A stretch of 35,819 bases of DNA, taken from a virus. The DNA lies in IMG/VR virus record IMGVR_UViG_3300013286_000004, positions 1-35,819 of that record; one strand, written 5' to 3'. A program made the translations under genes and the position numbers. This document shows positions 15,945-24,086 of this stretch, piece after piece (the first letter of the stretch is position 1; each line of letters begins with the position of its first letter). The notes beneath the pieces were generated by a model. The model searched no databases, was not told the origin of the DNA, and saw only the letters and a program-made list of their open reading frames with translations.

Positions 15945-17144
15945 TTAGCCCCACAGACGGCAAGCCATCTGAGGACGAATGGTGCTGAAGCCATACAGTA
16001 CGTCAATACGGCAAGGCATACGGTCGTTGTTGATGTCGTACTGACGAACAACGCGCAAGCTGATACCGTTGTGGACGGAACGTGCAGCCATGTCAACGCC
16101 CTGGGGCAGCAACAGGTCAGCGGTAGCAAAAGTGATTGCATCCTTGTGGTAGATTAAGTTTTGTGGATACTGGGTGCTTGCAGTGCCGATAAACACAACG
16201 GCTTTGCTGTTAGCAGGCAAAGTCAGCATGGTCGCCAGTGCGCTAGAAGCCGAGTACATAGGAGCCACGGTCACAGTAGCGGTGGTGGTGCTAGTTGAAG
16301 ATGCCAAAACCACAAACTGGAACAACGAACCAGTAGATTCACGGGTTTGTGGGTTCACAGCGTAGCAATCAGCAATCGTAAACACGTCACCAACTGCAAG
16401 CAGTTCGCCAGAGCCAACGGTCAGGGTCAGGGTAGACGAACCTTCGGAAGTCACAGCAACGCCGGTAGTGTTACCGGTAGCAGCGCGAGTGCCGGTGGTG
16501 TGTTGCTTGATGGACTGAGACATATTGATCTCGTCATAGCCCAACACGCCAGTACCCATCATGCCGTTCTTAAACTGCTTGCTGATAGTGTCGGTGGGGT
16601 TAAACAAGCCCTTCATGCCTTCAACCAGGCCAGCGTTGGCAGCGGGGTTAACCGTTGCGTAGCGGGGCGACATCACAGCAGCAGACTCATTCAGCTTTTG
16701 CTGGGCTTGCAACAGCACCAATGAAGTGGACGGGGTAGTGCCAGGAGTGCCAACCGATTGGCCGATAGTCTTGTAAGCGTTGGCAACGTCAGCATCAATG
16801 CTGGAGGCCAACTGAGAAATACGCGGCTTCAGAACACGCTCTGCGAAATCATCCAATTGCATAGTCAATTCAGCAGAAGTGAAGTTCACGCCGATGTGCT
16901 TTTGGCTGGCAACGGACAGAGTGGTGTACTGCTCGTTATCGTCTTGCACTTGCAGCGCAGCGCCGTCGGTGACCAAAGCGCGGTCAGGCAGGCGAATACG
17001 CAGGGTAGAACCGATCTTCGCACCTTCAACAGCAAAGCTGTCGTCGTACTGGCGGTTTACGTTACGGGTGAGTACCAGGTTGTTCTCAAGGATTTCGAGA
17101 GCCTTCCGAGTAATCATGTCAATCGTTAGGATGCTATTAGACAT
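15945..17144 (-). CDS. Major capsid (coat) protein, P22 gp5-like
   Basis: This is a 399-residue protein (P22 gp5 is 430). It shows NSILTIDMITRKALEILENN, LTRNVNRQYDDSFA..GAKIGSTLRIRLPDR, HIGVNFTSAELTMQLDDFAER and LKPRISQLASSIDADVA, the typical start of P22-type HK97-fold coat proteins. A Thr/Val-rich insertion of about 90 residues (VAVTSEGSSTLTLTVG .. TTATVTVAPMYS) could be an I-domain-like inserted barrel. A good AAGGA site precedes the ATG. It follows scaffold and precedes decoration, the expected order. Confidence 0.92.
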   Translation of the reverse strand: MSNSILTIDMITRKALEILENNLVLTRNVNRQYDDSFAVEGAKIGSTLRIRLPDRALVTDGAALQVQDDNEQYTTLSVASQKHIGVNFTSAELTMQLDDFAERVLKPRISQLASSIDADVANAYKTIGQSVGTPGTTPSTSLVLLQAQQKLNESAAVMSPRYATVNPAANAGLVEGMKGLFNPTDTISKQFKNGMMGTGVLGYDEINMSQSIKQHTTGTRAATGNTTGVAVTSEGSSTLTLTVGSGELLAVGDVFTIADCYAVNPQTRESTGSLFQFVVLASSTSTTTATVTVAPMYSASSALATMLTLPANSKAVVFIGTASTQYPQNLIYHKDAITFATADLLLPQGVDMAARSVHNGISLRVVRQYDINNDRMPCRIDVLYGFSTIRPQMACRLWG

Positions 17145-17167
17145 GGAAAAAAGTCCTTTAAAAAAAA

Positions 17168-17953
17168 TTAGCGGTTAGCCTGCGCCTGCCACTTCTTCAT
17201 CTGTCGTGCCCGTTCGGCTTCAATCCACTGCGAATCCGTCATGGTCTTGATAGACCGTGGATCCGTAGTGTCATAGGCCGGTGATCCAGTGGATCGGGCA
17301 GAGACAGGCGAAATAGGTGCTGGCGCTGACGATGTACGTTTCACGGGCGGGTTTGATGCTAATTTAGCCTCAATCCGTCCAATCTCTTTAGCCTGGCCGA
17401 GTGGCGAAAGTTTGGAAATGCGTTCCGCTTCTTTGGGGTTTGTGCCGAGGTGGTAAGCCAACTCAGGCCCAATATCCGAGGATTGGATTGCTTCTGCCAT
17501 CACGTTAGTAATTGGAAGTTTGGGGTTGTACGCGACCTGTTCAAAGTCTTCGTATTTACTCCGCGCTTCTTCTTCTTTCTCGTGATAGCTTTCAAGAACT
17601 TGCGACTGTTGCTTTGCCGCCTCACGCTGTGCAATCAACTGCTCGGCCTTTTGATAGGCCAGTGCATCGGCGTAAGCCTCTGCACTTTCAAATTGATCGA
17701 CAGACTGAGTCGGCGCTGCTCTTAACGTCTGCGTTTCCGCAGCGCGTTGCGCTTGATCTCGTTCCCACTTCCTTTGCTCTCTTGCAAGGCGTTTGCCGAT
17801 TGCAGCGTCCAATTCTTCCTGTGTGAAAGTTTTAGATTGCTGTTCTTCAGTTACTTCCGGCGCTTTAACTTCGGGTTCAGGTGCAGCCGTTGCCACCTGT
17901 TCCGGCGCGGGGTCAACTACCGCTAGGTTTTCTTCTGACATTTTTGATTCCAT
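17168..17953 (-). CDS. Capsid scaffolding protein
   Basis: This is a 261-residue hydrophilic protein. The N-terminus is acidic and Pro/Ala-rich (ENLAVVDPAPEQVATAAPEP). A long Glu/Gln/Arg/Ala-rich coiled-coil region follows (residues about 40-140, with FTQEELDAAIGKRLAREQRK and a helix around SYHEKEEEARSKYEDF). The C-terminus is basic (WIEAERARQMKKWQAQANR), like the coat-binding end of P22 scaffold. It lies directly upstream of coat. The ATG at 17951-17953 has an AGGGA ribosome site. It is transiently bound inside the procapsid in this family. Confidence 0.85.
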   Translation of the reverse strand: MESKMSEENLAVVDPAPEQVATAAPEPEVKAPEVTEEQQSKTFTQEELDAAIGKRLAREQRKWERDQAQRAAETQTLRAAPTQSVDQFESAEAYADALAYQKAEQLIAQREAAKQQSQVLESYHEKEEEARSKYEDFEQVAYNPKLPITNVMAEAIQSSDIGPELAYHLGTNPKEAERISKLSPLGQAKEIGRIEAKLASNPPVKRTSSAPAPISPVSARSTGSPAYDTTDPRSIKTMTDSQWIEAERARQMKKWQAQANR

Positions 17954-17989
17954 AGAATCCCTGGTGAGCGCACCAGTACGTTTTTTGCA

Positions 17990-18259
17990 TTATTCGTATG
18001 CTACTGTAAATGCTGCCGATGTCCCGGCCAAAACAATGTATAAACCTTTGTTAAAAAACAATCCCGCAGGAATGTTCAGGTATGTGGTGCCAGCCGACAC
18101 GCTAAAGGTGTCGGAAATCTTTGGGTCGCTGGTGCTAGACGCTTGCGAATCATAAATGGTTAATGTGCCGCTGCTAGATGCCGACACAAAGATTCCGTAC
18201 AGTTTACCAGCGCCGACTTTAACTTGCGTGGTAGCTGACAATTGCGTGTAGTTTGCCAT
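17990..18259 (-). CDS. Small beta-rich structural protein
   Basis: This is an 89-residue protein: MANYTQLSATTQVKVGAGKL, then FVSASSSGTLTIYDSQ, FSVSAGTTYLNIPAGLFFNKG and YIVLAGTSAAFTVAYE. This is a single beta-barrel-like domain known from small virion proteins of several tailed phages. It lies between the Dps-like gene and the scaffold gene. Decoration, head completion or tail function are all possible. Confidence 0.8.
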   Translation of the reverse strand: MANYTQLSATTQVKVGAGKLYGIFVSASSSGTLTIYDSQASSTSDPKISDTFSVSAGTTYLNIPAGLFFNKGLYIVLAGTSAAFTVAYE

Positions 18260-18267
18260 GTTATTCC

Positions 18268-18636
18268 TTATGCCAAAAAGCGTAGTTTATACAGGGTACG
18301 CAGATAAATTTCAATGATATTGTCAATCAACTGCTGCAAGGACATATCAGTTCTGTCCACAACTTCATACCGGCATTTCTCAATGTCATCCAATTGACCT
18401 TGCAGAAAATCAATGATATTTGCCGTCTTAGTGGCCGAATGCAGCGTAATTGGCCCCATTAAACCATGCCGCCCTTGGTAGGCTTCGGCAAAATCGTCTG
18501 CCGCGTCAATGATGCGGTCATAAAAGATGTTCAGCGCAACGTGCTTGGAATAGCTGCGCGTATTCAGATGGACGCTGTGCGCCACATCACGGGCGAGGAA
18601 TAGCATTCCTACGAAATCTGCTGCTTTGTACATCAT
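18268..18636 (-). CDS. Dps/ferritin-like small helical protein
   Basis: This is a 122-residue all-helical protein. The first helix has the pattern ARDVAHSVHLNTRSYSKHVALN, then YDRIIDAADDFAEAYQG. The spacing of His, Asp and Glu resembles the ferroxidase region of Dps proteins (H...H, then D and E one helix later). The second half is another helix pair (ANIIDFLQGQLDDIEKCRYEV, LQQLIDNIIEIYLRTLYKL). I believe it matches a phage family of unknown function (DUF5856-like), but this is from memory. It starts in an ATGA overlap with the portal stop. Metal binding is inference. Confidence 0.8.
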   Translation of the reverse strand: MMYKAADFVGMLFLARDVAHSVHLNTRSYSKHVALNIFYDRIIDAADDFAEAYQGRHGLMGPITLHSATKTANIIDFLQGQLDDIEKCRYEVVDRTDMSLQQLIDNIIEIYLRTLYKLRFLA

Positions 18637-20873
18637 TGTGGCATTCCCATCGGTGGCTGTTGCGGTGGCATCTGCGGAGGCGGTTGCATTTCTTGTTGTG
18701 GCATTTGCTGTTGTTCCATGCCCTCTTGCGGCATCTCGGGGCCGGTATCCATGTCGCGCCCAGGCATTTCGGACACCAAATCGCCAGAAGTAATCATTCC
18801 ATGCACGGTGCCAAGCACAATGTCTTGAATCTGCTCTGGCGACATGGATGCTTGCACGGCAGAAATCCGTTGAGTCTCAGCCTGGTATGCCTTGATTTCA
18901 GCCTCAAAGTCTTTGCGGTGCATATCCTGCGCCTCAATTGACTTGCCAGCGTTAATAATCATTTGGTGCATTTGCTCCATTTCGTGGCCCATCGCCTGAA
19001 TCTGCTGCTCGGCGGCCTGTAACTCGGGTGGTTTATCGCCGTCCTGCATTAGCTTGGGGTCAATGGTTTTCGCAAAGCGTTTGGCCATTTCTTGGGCACC
19101 AGGCCAATCCATGTTTTTCACAAACAGGTCGCCGGCCACTTGCCATAATTGCGGGTTGCCTTGCAACAACTGCGCCATAGCTTCCAATGCTTCTTGGCGC
19201 TTGGTGGCGTAGCCTGGGCCGGTGGTCACCACCACGTCGTACTTGCCGACTGACGGGTTATAAATCTTGTCAATGACGTTGCCCTGTTGGTCAACAATCT
19301 TTTTCACCGGCTCTTGCTGAGACGGGTCAATCTTGACCATATCCGTCTCGCCGTCCTCGCCAATGATTCGCGCCACGCGCTGGGTGTCGTAAATCTTGGG
19401 AATCAGGTCAACCAACTGGCGGGTGATGTGCCGCACACCCCGGGCAAGGTTGTCGCCAAAATGGTAAGTGCCAACATCGCCCTCACGCTGACGCGCAAGA
19501 ATCGCTTTACCGCTACGCTCGTTGGATGTCATGCCCAAACTAGCGTTATATTGGCCGGTAGACGATTTAATGTCCTCGGCAGCGCCAGCTTTAGCCTGCA
19601 ACAACCCGCTGGATGCCATTGGCGGCTGGGCACGCTGTGGCAATGGCAAAACGCTACCAGCGCCGTCGGTTACGTCAGGATTTACCTCTAAATACGGCCA
19701 ATTTGTCGTGTTTGCAGTTTTCCACTGCGTCTCGTAGCCCTCAAACTGACCGCCATAGCCAATAAATGGCGCTTTTGGAGCCAAAGCCAGCATTTCTGCC
19801 TCTTGGGACACCCAATAGTTGTACATTCGTTGCGCGTCTTTGGCATTTCGCACAAGACCTGACACATACAGACGGCCATCGACCTCAAATTCGTTGCCGA
19901 CAATGCGAACTACGGGTATGTACTTGCCCGCCCATTCGCGTTCTTCAAGGATTTCGTAGCCGTTAATCTTGCAATACTTAATTTTCTGACGGTCAGACTC
20001 GCGTTGTTTGACCGGCTTGCCAAAATGGTCTTTTAGCAATTTGTCCTCGGGCGAACCATCAAACGCCGTGACGTTTCCAGGGTACAAGTTCAGCGTTGCG
20101 CGGTCATAGTCAACGTAATAATAATCCGCAATGCGGATGGTTTCCTCATTCAGCCATTGCGACAGATTCTGGTCGCCAACGCCAAGCGATTGCAAGGTCG
20201 TGATAGGCGCTGAATCAGGATACATCCGTTCGTAATCTTCTTTTGTAACGTCCTCGGTGATAAAACACCATTTGGCATCGGCGCCGCACGGGTCTTGAAT
20301 TGTCGGATCCATGTAGACGCTGAAACTGTTGCGGATGCGCCCAATCTTGATGTCCTGGTCAAAGGTGTCATCGTCGCAGTATTCGGTCAGGACGCGGATG
20401 TAACCTTCGCCGTAGCTGACTTGATTCTCGCAGGCGGTGTCGTAAGCGACATCGGCATCCGAGATGTACTCAATATGCCTAACCATGCCGTTGAAGATTT
20501 CGGCAACGTCAATGTCTGCGTCGCTGTCGGCAGGAATAACTTTGCCACTTGGGCGGTTTTGGCGTTGGTCATTGGTCACTTGCCGAACGTGCTGCGGCAG
20601 TTTGTTGATGGTCAGGCACGGGCGGGCGTTAATCGTCTGACCTTGCACTGCGCCGCGAGTCGCCAGCACATCGGCAGGCCATTGCCAATGGTTGTCAGGC
20701 GAACCGGCGTAAAACTTCAGGTCGTCAATCTCGTCCTCGCGGGACTCGGACAATGCCCCAATGGCCATATCCAAACGGCTGCGGGCAGTCGCCAAAACAT
20801 CGGATTTGTCGTTCTTTTTGCCACCACCGTTGGCGACATTGCCTACTGCTACCATGCCGGTGTAATCAGCCAT
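18633..20873 (-). CDS. Portal protein, P22 gp1-like
   Basis: This is a 746-residue protein (P22 portal is 725). Recognisable P22-family segments include INARPCLTINKLPQHVRQVTNDQRQNRPSG, VSYGEGYIRVLTEYCDDDTF, FSVYMDPTIQDPCGADAKWCFI, VRNAKDAQRMYNYWVSQEAE and IKSSTGQYNASLGMTSNERSGKAILARQREGDVGTYHF. The C-terminus is Gln/Met/Pro-rich (from about residue 700), where the P22 protein has its barrel. The dodecameric ring forms the packaging channel and binds the terminase and the gp4-like adaptor. The start overlaps the upstream stop (TAATG). Confidence 0.94.
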   Translation of the reverse strand: MADYTGMVAVGNVANGGGKKNDKSDVLATARSRLDMAIGALSESREDEIDDLKFYAGSPDNHWQWPADVLATRGAVQGQTINARPCLTINKLPQHVRQVTNDQRQNRPSGKVIPADSDADIDVAEIFNGMVRHIEYISDADVAYDTACENQVSYGEGYIRVLTEYCDDDTFDQDIKIGRIRNSFSVYMDPTIQDPCGADAKWCFITEDVTKEDYERMYPDSAPITTLQSLGVGDQNLSQWLNEETIRIADYYYVDYDRATLNLYPGNVTAFDGSPEDKLLKDHFGKPVKQRESDRQKIKYCKINGYEILEEREWAGKYIPVVRIVGNEFEVDGRLYVSGLVRNAKDAQRMYNYWVSQEAEMLALAPKAPFIGYGGQFEGYETQWKTANTTNWPYLEVNPDVTDGAGSVLPLPQRAQPPMASSGLLQAKAGAAEDIKSSTGQYNASLGMTSNERSGKAILARQREGDVGTYHFGDNLARGVRHITRQLVDLIPKIYDTQRVARIIGEDGETDMVKIDPSQQEPVKKIVDQQGNVIDKIYNPSVGKYDVVVTTGPGYATKRQEALEAMAQLLQGNPQLWQVAGDLFVKNMDWPGAQEMAKRFAKTIDPKLMQDGDKPPELQAAEQQIQAMGHEMEQMHQMIINAGKSIEAQDMHRKDFEAEIKAYQAETQRISAVQASMSPEQIQDIVLGTVHGMITSGDLVSEMPGRDMDTGPEMPQEGMEQQQMPQQEMQPPPQMPPQQPPMGMPQ

Positions 20874-21028
20874 TATTTCTTACCTTTTTGCATAGGCGCT
20901 GGCTTATTCACTTCGCGCTTAACCGAATATGCAATTGCCACGGCCTGTTTCACCGGCTTACCGGCGGCCACTTCAGCCTTGACATTAGCCCGAAAGGCTT
21001 TAGGAGTAGATGACTTGACTAAAGGCAT
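20873..21028 (-). CDS. Small basic protein before the portal
   Basis: This is a 51-residue protein (MPLVKSSTPKAFRANVKAEV, then VKQAVAIAYSVKREVNKP and a Lys-rich end). Its TAA overlaps the portal ATG by one base, so the two are translationally coupled. Similar short proteins with an AF..NVKAE...GKP.KQA.AIAYS pattern occur beside terminase and portal genes in other phages. No function is known to me. It is high in Lys and Ala and may bind nucleic acid. Confidence 0.75.
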   Translation of the reverse strand: MPLVKSSTPKAFRANVKAEVAAGKPVKQAVAIAYSVKREVNKPAPMQKGKK

Positions 21029-21030
21029 AA

Positions 21031-21165
21031 TTATTTCTTTTTAGCGGGGGCCATTTTCTTCATCTCACGCTTGTCGGCAGATTCTTCGCGTTTGCTACCC
21101 TCTTTGCCGTAGGCTTTTTTTTCTACATCTTTTTTGCTTTGTTCAAACGGTTTTTTCGTAGCCAT
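21031..21165 (-). CDS. Very small Lys/Glu-rich protein
   Basis: This is a 44-residue protein (MATKKPFEQSKKDVEKKAYG, SKREESADKREMKKMAPAKKK). Two tandem ATGs at 21163-21168 could start it. The one at 21165 overlaps the previous stop by one base (TGATG). About 17 of 44 residues are Lys or Arg. It is the middle of three tiny basic genes packed between the DUF6321-like gene and the portal. A role in packaging or in binding DNA or RNA is only a guess. Confidence 0.7.
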   Translation of the reverse strand: MATKKPFEQSKKDVEKKAYGKEGSKREESADKREMKKMAPAKKK

Positions 21166-21320
21166 CATTTGCCTTTCTTTGCCGTTTTGGCAGAATTCTT
21201 AAAGTCTTGGGCGCTAGGCGCTGCCTTTGTGCCCGGCTTGTTCATCTTCTCTTTACTGCCAGCCGCAATGCGTGCCTGCTTGGCATGAATGTTGGCATAA
21301 AGTCCAGGTTTAGTCGCCAT
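21165..21320 (-). CDS. Small basic protein (MATKPGLYANI family)
   Basis: This is a 51-residue protein: MATKPGLYANIHAKQARIAA, then GSKEKMNKPGTKAAPSAQDF and KNSAKTAKKGK. Proteins beginning GLYANI.AK..RIAAGS.EKM..PG recur in many phage genomes near terminase genes. I do not know the function. The stop overlaps the next start. It is Lys/Ala rich with no membrane segment. Confidence 0.75.
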   Translation of the reverse strand: MATKPGLYANIHAKQARIAAGSKEKMNKPGTKAAPSAQDFKNSAKTAKKGK

Positions 21321-21322
21321 GA

Positions 21323-21574
21323 TTAGCACTTCCATCTTTTAAGAGCTGCTTTAGCGCGTTCGCCATCTTTGGCGTTGGCCGCTACAGCACCCATTCTTGC
21401 ACAAAATGAATCTTTGCGGCCTTGGTCTGCCTTGGTTTTAGGATTTGGGGCTGGCGCTTTTAAGTTACTACCAGTTGCCGCGTTGTACTTCTCGCGGCCC
21501 TTGGCCGTTAGGCCAGCACCTTGGGATGTTGGCAGTTTTTCACCACGACCGACACTTAAAGATACTTTTTTCAT
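21323..21574 (-). CDS. DUF6321-like small basic protein
   Basis: This is an 83-residue protein starting at the ATG that overlaps the terL stop (ATGA, 21571-21574). An in-frame ATG four codons upstream is possible. The C-terminal 60 residues carry GLTAKGREKYNAATGSNLKA, then KADQGRKDSFCARMGAVAAN and ALKRWKC, a pattern I recognise as the DUF6321 family of phages. Cys residues occur at the FCARM motif and at the C-terminus. The molecular role is unknown. Confidence 0.82.
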   Translation of the reverse strand: MKKVSLSVGRGEKLPTSQGAGLTAKGREKYNAATGSNLKAPAPNPKTKADQGRKDSFCARMGAVAANAKDGERAKAALKRWKC

Positions 21575-23094
21575 GCCCCCATCCATGAAGTTGAAACGCT
21601 ACTTCCCTGCGAGTTTACGCGGCGGGTTGGTTCAGTATACTCGCGGTGCGCCACGGGAAAAGCAAAAGTCACGGCAATCGCGTCTGCCGCGTCAGGTGAA
21701 GCCAATCCTCTTGCACGCATCTCTTTTTTCCCTTCTAGGAAAATAGTACCCGACGAATTCGGTTTCTTCATAGGCCCGGTCAAGTCAGCTTTAAGCTGCC
21801 TGTCTGTGGGAATACTAGCAGATTTTAACCACGACCGCATATCGTTCCACATTTCGGCACGTTTATTCCCAAACGCAATGGAATGTTTCGCCTTGGAGCC
21901 AAAGTTAACGCCCCGCACCTTATACCGCTGCTCGGTCAGCCTATCCAGTATCCCGTAACCCAATCCACCCTCGTCAATCACCGTCATCACAGGCTTATAT
22001 TCCTCCATCGCCTCAATGACGCGCCCGACAATCGTCATGGTGTCTTCGCCCTGATACCGCTTAATTGCAACAATGTCCCGCCCCTGGCGCACCGCAATCA
22101 CAGTTGCATCAGCACCACCGCGTGCTGGGTCAACCCCCATCACGATGGGCGCGGATGAATCCTTGTAGCGTGGGCGCTTGGCAGCATCATCTACTAGTGT
22201 CCCCGATATAAACTGATCTTCGCCGGCAGACGGGAATTCGCCGTACACCTCAACCTTAGCCTGGGCAGAGTCCTCGCCATACTCGTTGATGATTTGCTCA
22301 TAAACAGCTTTATCGGTGTCCTCCACCGTCCTAGCATCAACGCAGCGCGTGTTCCAGAAATCCCGTTTGGCGTTAAAGCATTCAAAGAAATAACCTTCAT
22401 TGCGCCGAGGATTGCTAAACGCAAACCAATACCTGTCGGGCGTGTTTTCCGTAAAGAATCCCGCGCCCACTTCCCAGATCGGATTAGGAATACCGCTGGA
22501 CTCATCAAAAATAAGCATCATGCCGTCTTGGTTATGTACGCCAGCGTAGGAATCAGGATTCTCCGCAGACCACAGCTTACCCTCGCAGGCCCAGTAGCGC
22601 GTGCCCTTCTTCAAATCACGCTCAACCAGTTCCGTCAACCAATTCGCAGGCACTAGCTTGGTGGCGCTTATCTCCCACCAGTGCGAGTTAATCAGCATGG
22701 CCGCCCACTTCGTCAACTCTGCCCAGGTGACCGAACGCAGCTGGTTCTCAGAGTTTGCGCTAACCACTACGCTTCCGCCAATGCGCGTTGTCAGCATCCA
22801 CAGCACCAGCCAGCTAACCAGCGCCGACTTCCCAATCCCGCGCCCAGATGACACCGCCATCCGCACGGTGTCAAAGTTAATCTGACCCTTTTGCTTCTTG
22901 ATGTGATCCGTGATGTCTCTCAGCACCTCGCGCTGCCACTTGCGCGGGCCGGTGAACCTTTCCAATGGCGTGTTCTTGACACCCCAAGGAAATGCAAACC
23001 TTACAAATGCTTCTAGGTCATTGGCAATTGCCGGTGACCATAGTTCCGTCATCAGCTTCTGCTCTTCCTCGCCTTTGTAAATTGGAAGTTGCAT
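21571..23094 (-). CDS. terL: Terminase large subunit (packaging ATPase-nuclease)
   Basis: This is a 507-residue protein. Walker A is VSSGRGIGKSA (81-91), Walker B is MMLIFDES (192-199). The C-terminal RNase H-like nuclease includes MGVDPARGGADATVIAV (D322), TVIDEGGLGYGILD (D374) and SPDAADAIAVTFAF near residue 475. It drives DNA into the procapsid through the portal and makes the headful cut. The ATG at 23094 has a poor ribosome site. An in-frame ATG at 23052 (MTELWSPAIAND..) is a credible alternative start. The gene-free region and a strong terminator lie directly upstream. Confidence 0.95.
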   Translation of the reverse strand: MQLPIYKGEEEQKLMTELWSPAIANDLEAFVRFAFPWGVKNTPLERFTGPRKWQREVLRDITDHIKKQKGQINFDTVRMAVSSGRGIGKSALVSWLVLWMLTTRIGGSVVVSANSENQLRSVTWAELTKWAAMLINSHWWEISATKLVPANWLTELVERDLKKGTRYWACEGKLWSAENPDSYAGVHNQDGMMLIFDESSGIPNPIWEVGAGFFTENTPDRYWFAFSNPRRNEGYFFECFNAKRDFWNTRCVDARTVEDTDKAVYEQIINEYGEDSAQAKVEVYGEFPSAGEDQFISGTLVDDAAKRPRYKDSSAPIVMGVDPARGGADATVIAVRQGRDIVAIKRYQGEDTMTIVGRVIEAMEEYKPVMTVIDEGGLGYGILDRLTEQRYKVRGVNFGSKAKHSIAFGNKRAEMWNDMRSWLKSASIPTDRQLKADLTGPMKKPNSSGTIFLEGKKEMRARGLASPDAADAIAVTFAFPVAHREYTEPTRRVNSQGSSVSTSWMGA

Positions 23095-23130
23095 TTATCG
23101 TCAAGTGGTTGGAGTGGCGCGGTTATAGCA

Positions 23131-23180
23131 TAAAAAAAATAAAAATTGTGCGAAGGGCCACCGTTACTGTGGCCCTTCGC
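23131..23180 (-). terminator. Strong rho-independent terminator between terS and terL
   Basis: A perfect 12-bp stem, GCGAAGGGCCAC (23150-23161) and GTGGCCCTTCGC (23169-23180), has a 7-base loop. On the minus strand it is followed by ACAATTTTTATTTTTTTT. It should end the transcript coming from the replication genes just before terL, so late genes need a separate promoter, readthrough or antitermination. Confidence 0.88.
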
Positions 23181-23292
23181 CGCCGGCCCTACCCCCCCCA
23201 TCGTAGGATTTCCCGAGGCCACGGCCAGCGCGGCCAGGATGACTTAGTTCGTGCAACAAACAAACTATGTCAACCCTGTGGATAACTCAGAC

Positions 23293-23320
23293 GTTGTTGC
23301 GTCTCCTCTGACGCAGCAAC
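23293..23320. repeat. Inverted repeat in the candidate origin region
   Basis: GTTGTTGCGTC (23293-23303) and GACGCAGCAAC (23310-23320) can form an 11-bp stem with one wobble or mismatch around a 6-base loop. It lies 7 bp from a DnaA-box-like site. There is no U tract, so it is more likely a protein-binding or origin structure than a terminator. Confidence 0.6.
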
Positions 23321-23352
23321 ATCATGCGCGTAACACATTGATTCCATTGGGT

Positions 23353-23381
23353 ATTTTCCACATACAATTTACTTAGTTCAA
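23353..23381 (-). promoter_or_regulatory. Possible leftward promoter in the gene-free region
   Basis: On the minus strand TTGAAC (23381-23376) and GAAAAT (23358-23353) are separated by 17 bases. A second weak pair (TTTACT and TATTAA) lies slightly upstream. Either could serve late genes, but the strong terminator at 23131-23180 stands between them and terL. The call is weak. Confidence 0.25.
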
Positions 23382-23483
23382 CCGCGCTACTTAATACAGT
23401 GTCCATTATGTGAAGTAAAACAGGGTGTTTATGGCCTTGTATGCTTAAACTTTATACAGAATGCCATATTCTGTGGATAACTT

Positions 23484-24086
23484 TCAGCGTTGGTCTGTTG
23501 ATAACTTGGGCGTGATGTCCGTAACGTCCATGCCAATCTGGACGCGGGAGCGTGCAGCCTCGAGCGCGTCTAGCACGCTGATGCGGTCATCACGCACGCT
23601 AACGTCAATCTTGTCGCCGTAAACGCGAGGGTATAGCTTGGCTGCTACCCATTTGCGTGCGTCCACCTGCAGCCGCTTCTGATTCACCCAGGCGCTAATC
23701 TCCACGCCTTGCAGGTGGTCAGGGATAGGCGCGTCCGACAACTCAATGATTTCCTCTGCCAGCCGCGCTGCGCGAATCTTCTTAGCTTTCTCATACGCTT
23801 CCTCCAATTCAGGGTTTGCGTCTAGAACACGCTGCGCTTGAGAGTAGCTGATGCCTATGCCTTTAATGGCCGTTGTCAACGATGCGCCAGCACCAACCTT
23901 GTCAAAAATATCCTTCCAAATCTCTTTGCTGTAGGTCGGCGGGCGGCCAGCGCCTGGCTTTACGCGCGTAGTTAGCGCACAATCTTGTGCGCTTTCGCCG
24001 CCTTCCGCCTTATCAAATGCACTACCGAATGCCACTTTCGCGGTACGTTGTGCTGTTTTTGTTTCCGATTGCCCTGCAAATGACAT
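23484..24086 (-). CDS. terS: Terminase small subunit
   Basis: This is a 200-residue protein from the ATG at 24084-24086, one base after the upstream stop. An in-frame upstream ATG at 24191 would overlap the upstream gene by about 100 bases, so I rejected it. Residues about 50-110 (GAGRPPTYSKEIWKDIFDKV, ASLTTAIKGIGISYSQAQRV, NPELEEAYEKAKKIRAARLAEE) form the helix-turn-helix and coiled segment of small terminases. They are followed by WVNQKRLQVDARKWVAAKLYPRVYGDK, very typical of the family. It recognises the packaging site and recruits the large subunit. The terminase genes are split by 389 bp. Confidence 0.9.
   Translation of the reverse strand: MSFAGQSETKTAQRTAKVAFGSAFDKAEGGESAQDCALTTRVKPGAGRPPTYSKEIWKDIFDKVGAGASLTTAIKGIGISYSQAQRVLDANPELEEAYEKAKKIRAARLAEEIIELSDAPIPDHLQGVEISAWVNQKRLQVDARKWVAAKLYPRVYGDKIDVSVRDDRISVLDALEAARSRVQIGMDVTDITPKLSTDQR

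Larger units (their letters stand above)
23095..23483. other. Gene-free region with DnaA-box-like sites; candidate replication origin
   Basis: This 389-bp stretch has no supported gene. It holds two perfect TGTGGATAA sites (the complement of TTATCCACA) at 23277-23285 and 23472-23480, a one-mismatch copy TTTTCCACA at 23354-23362, and TGTTGATAA at 23496-23504 just inside terS. AT-rich stretches surround the 23341-23470 part, and a 9-bp direct repeat ACTTAGTTC occurs at 23242 and 23371. A perfect 12-bp hairpin lies at 23150-23180. DnaA binding and origin function are inferred from box sequence and clustering. Confidence 0.55.

Noticed and set aside
20295-21044. 249-residue plus-strand open frame
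   Set aside because: It is antisense to the portal start and the small gene before it; composition is a shadow of the portal frame.
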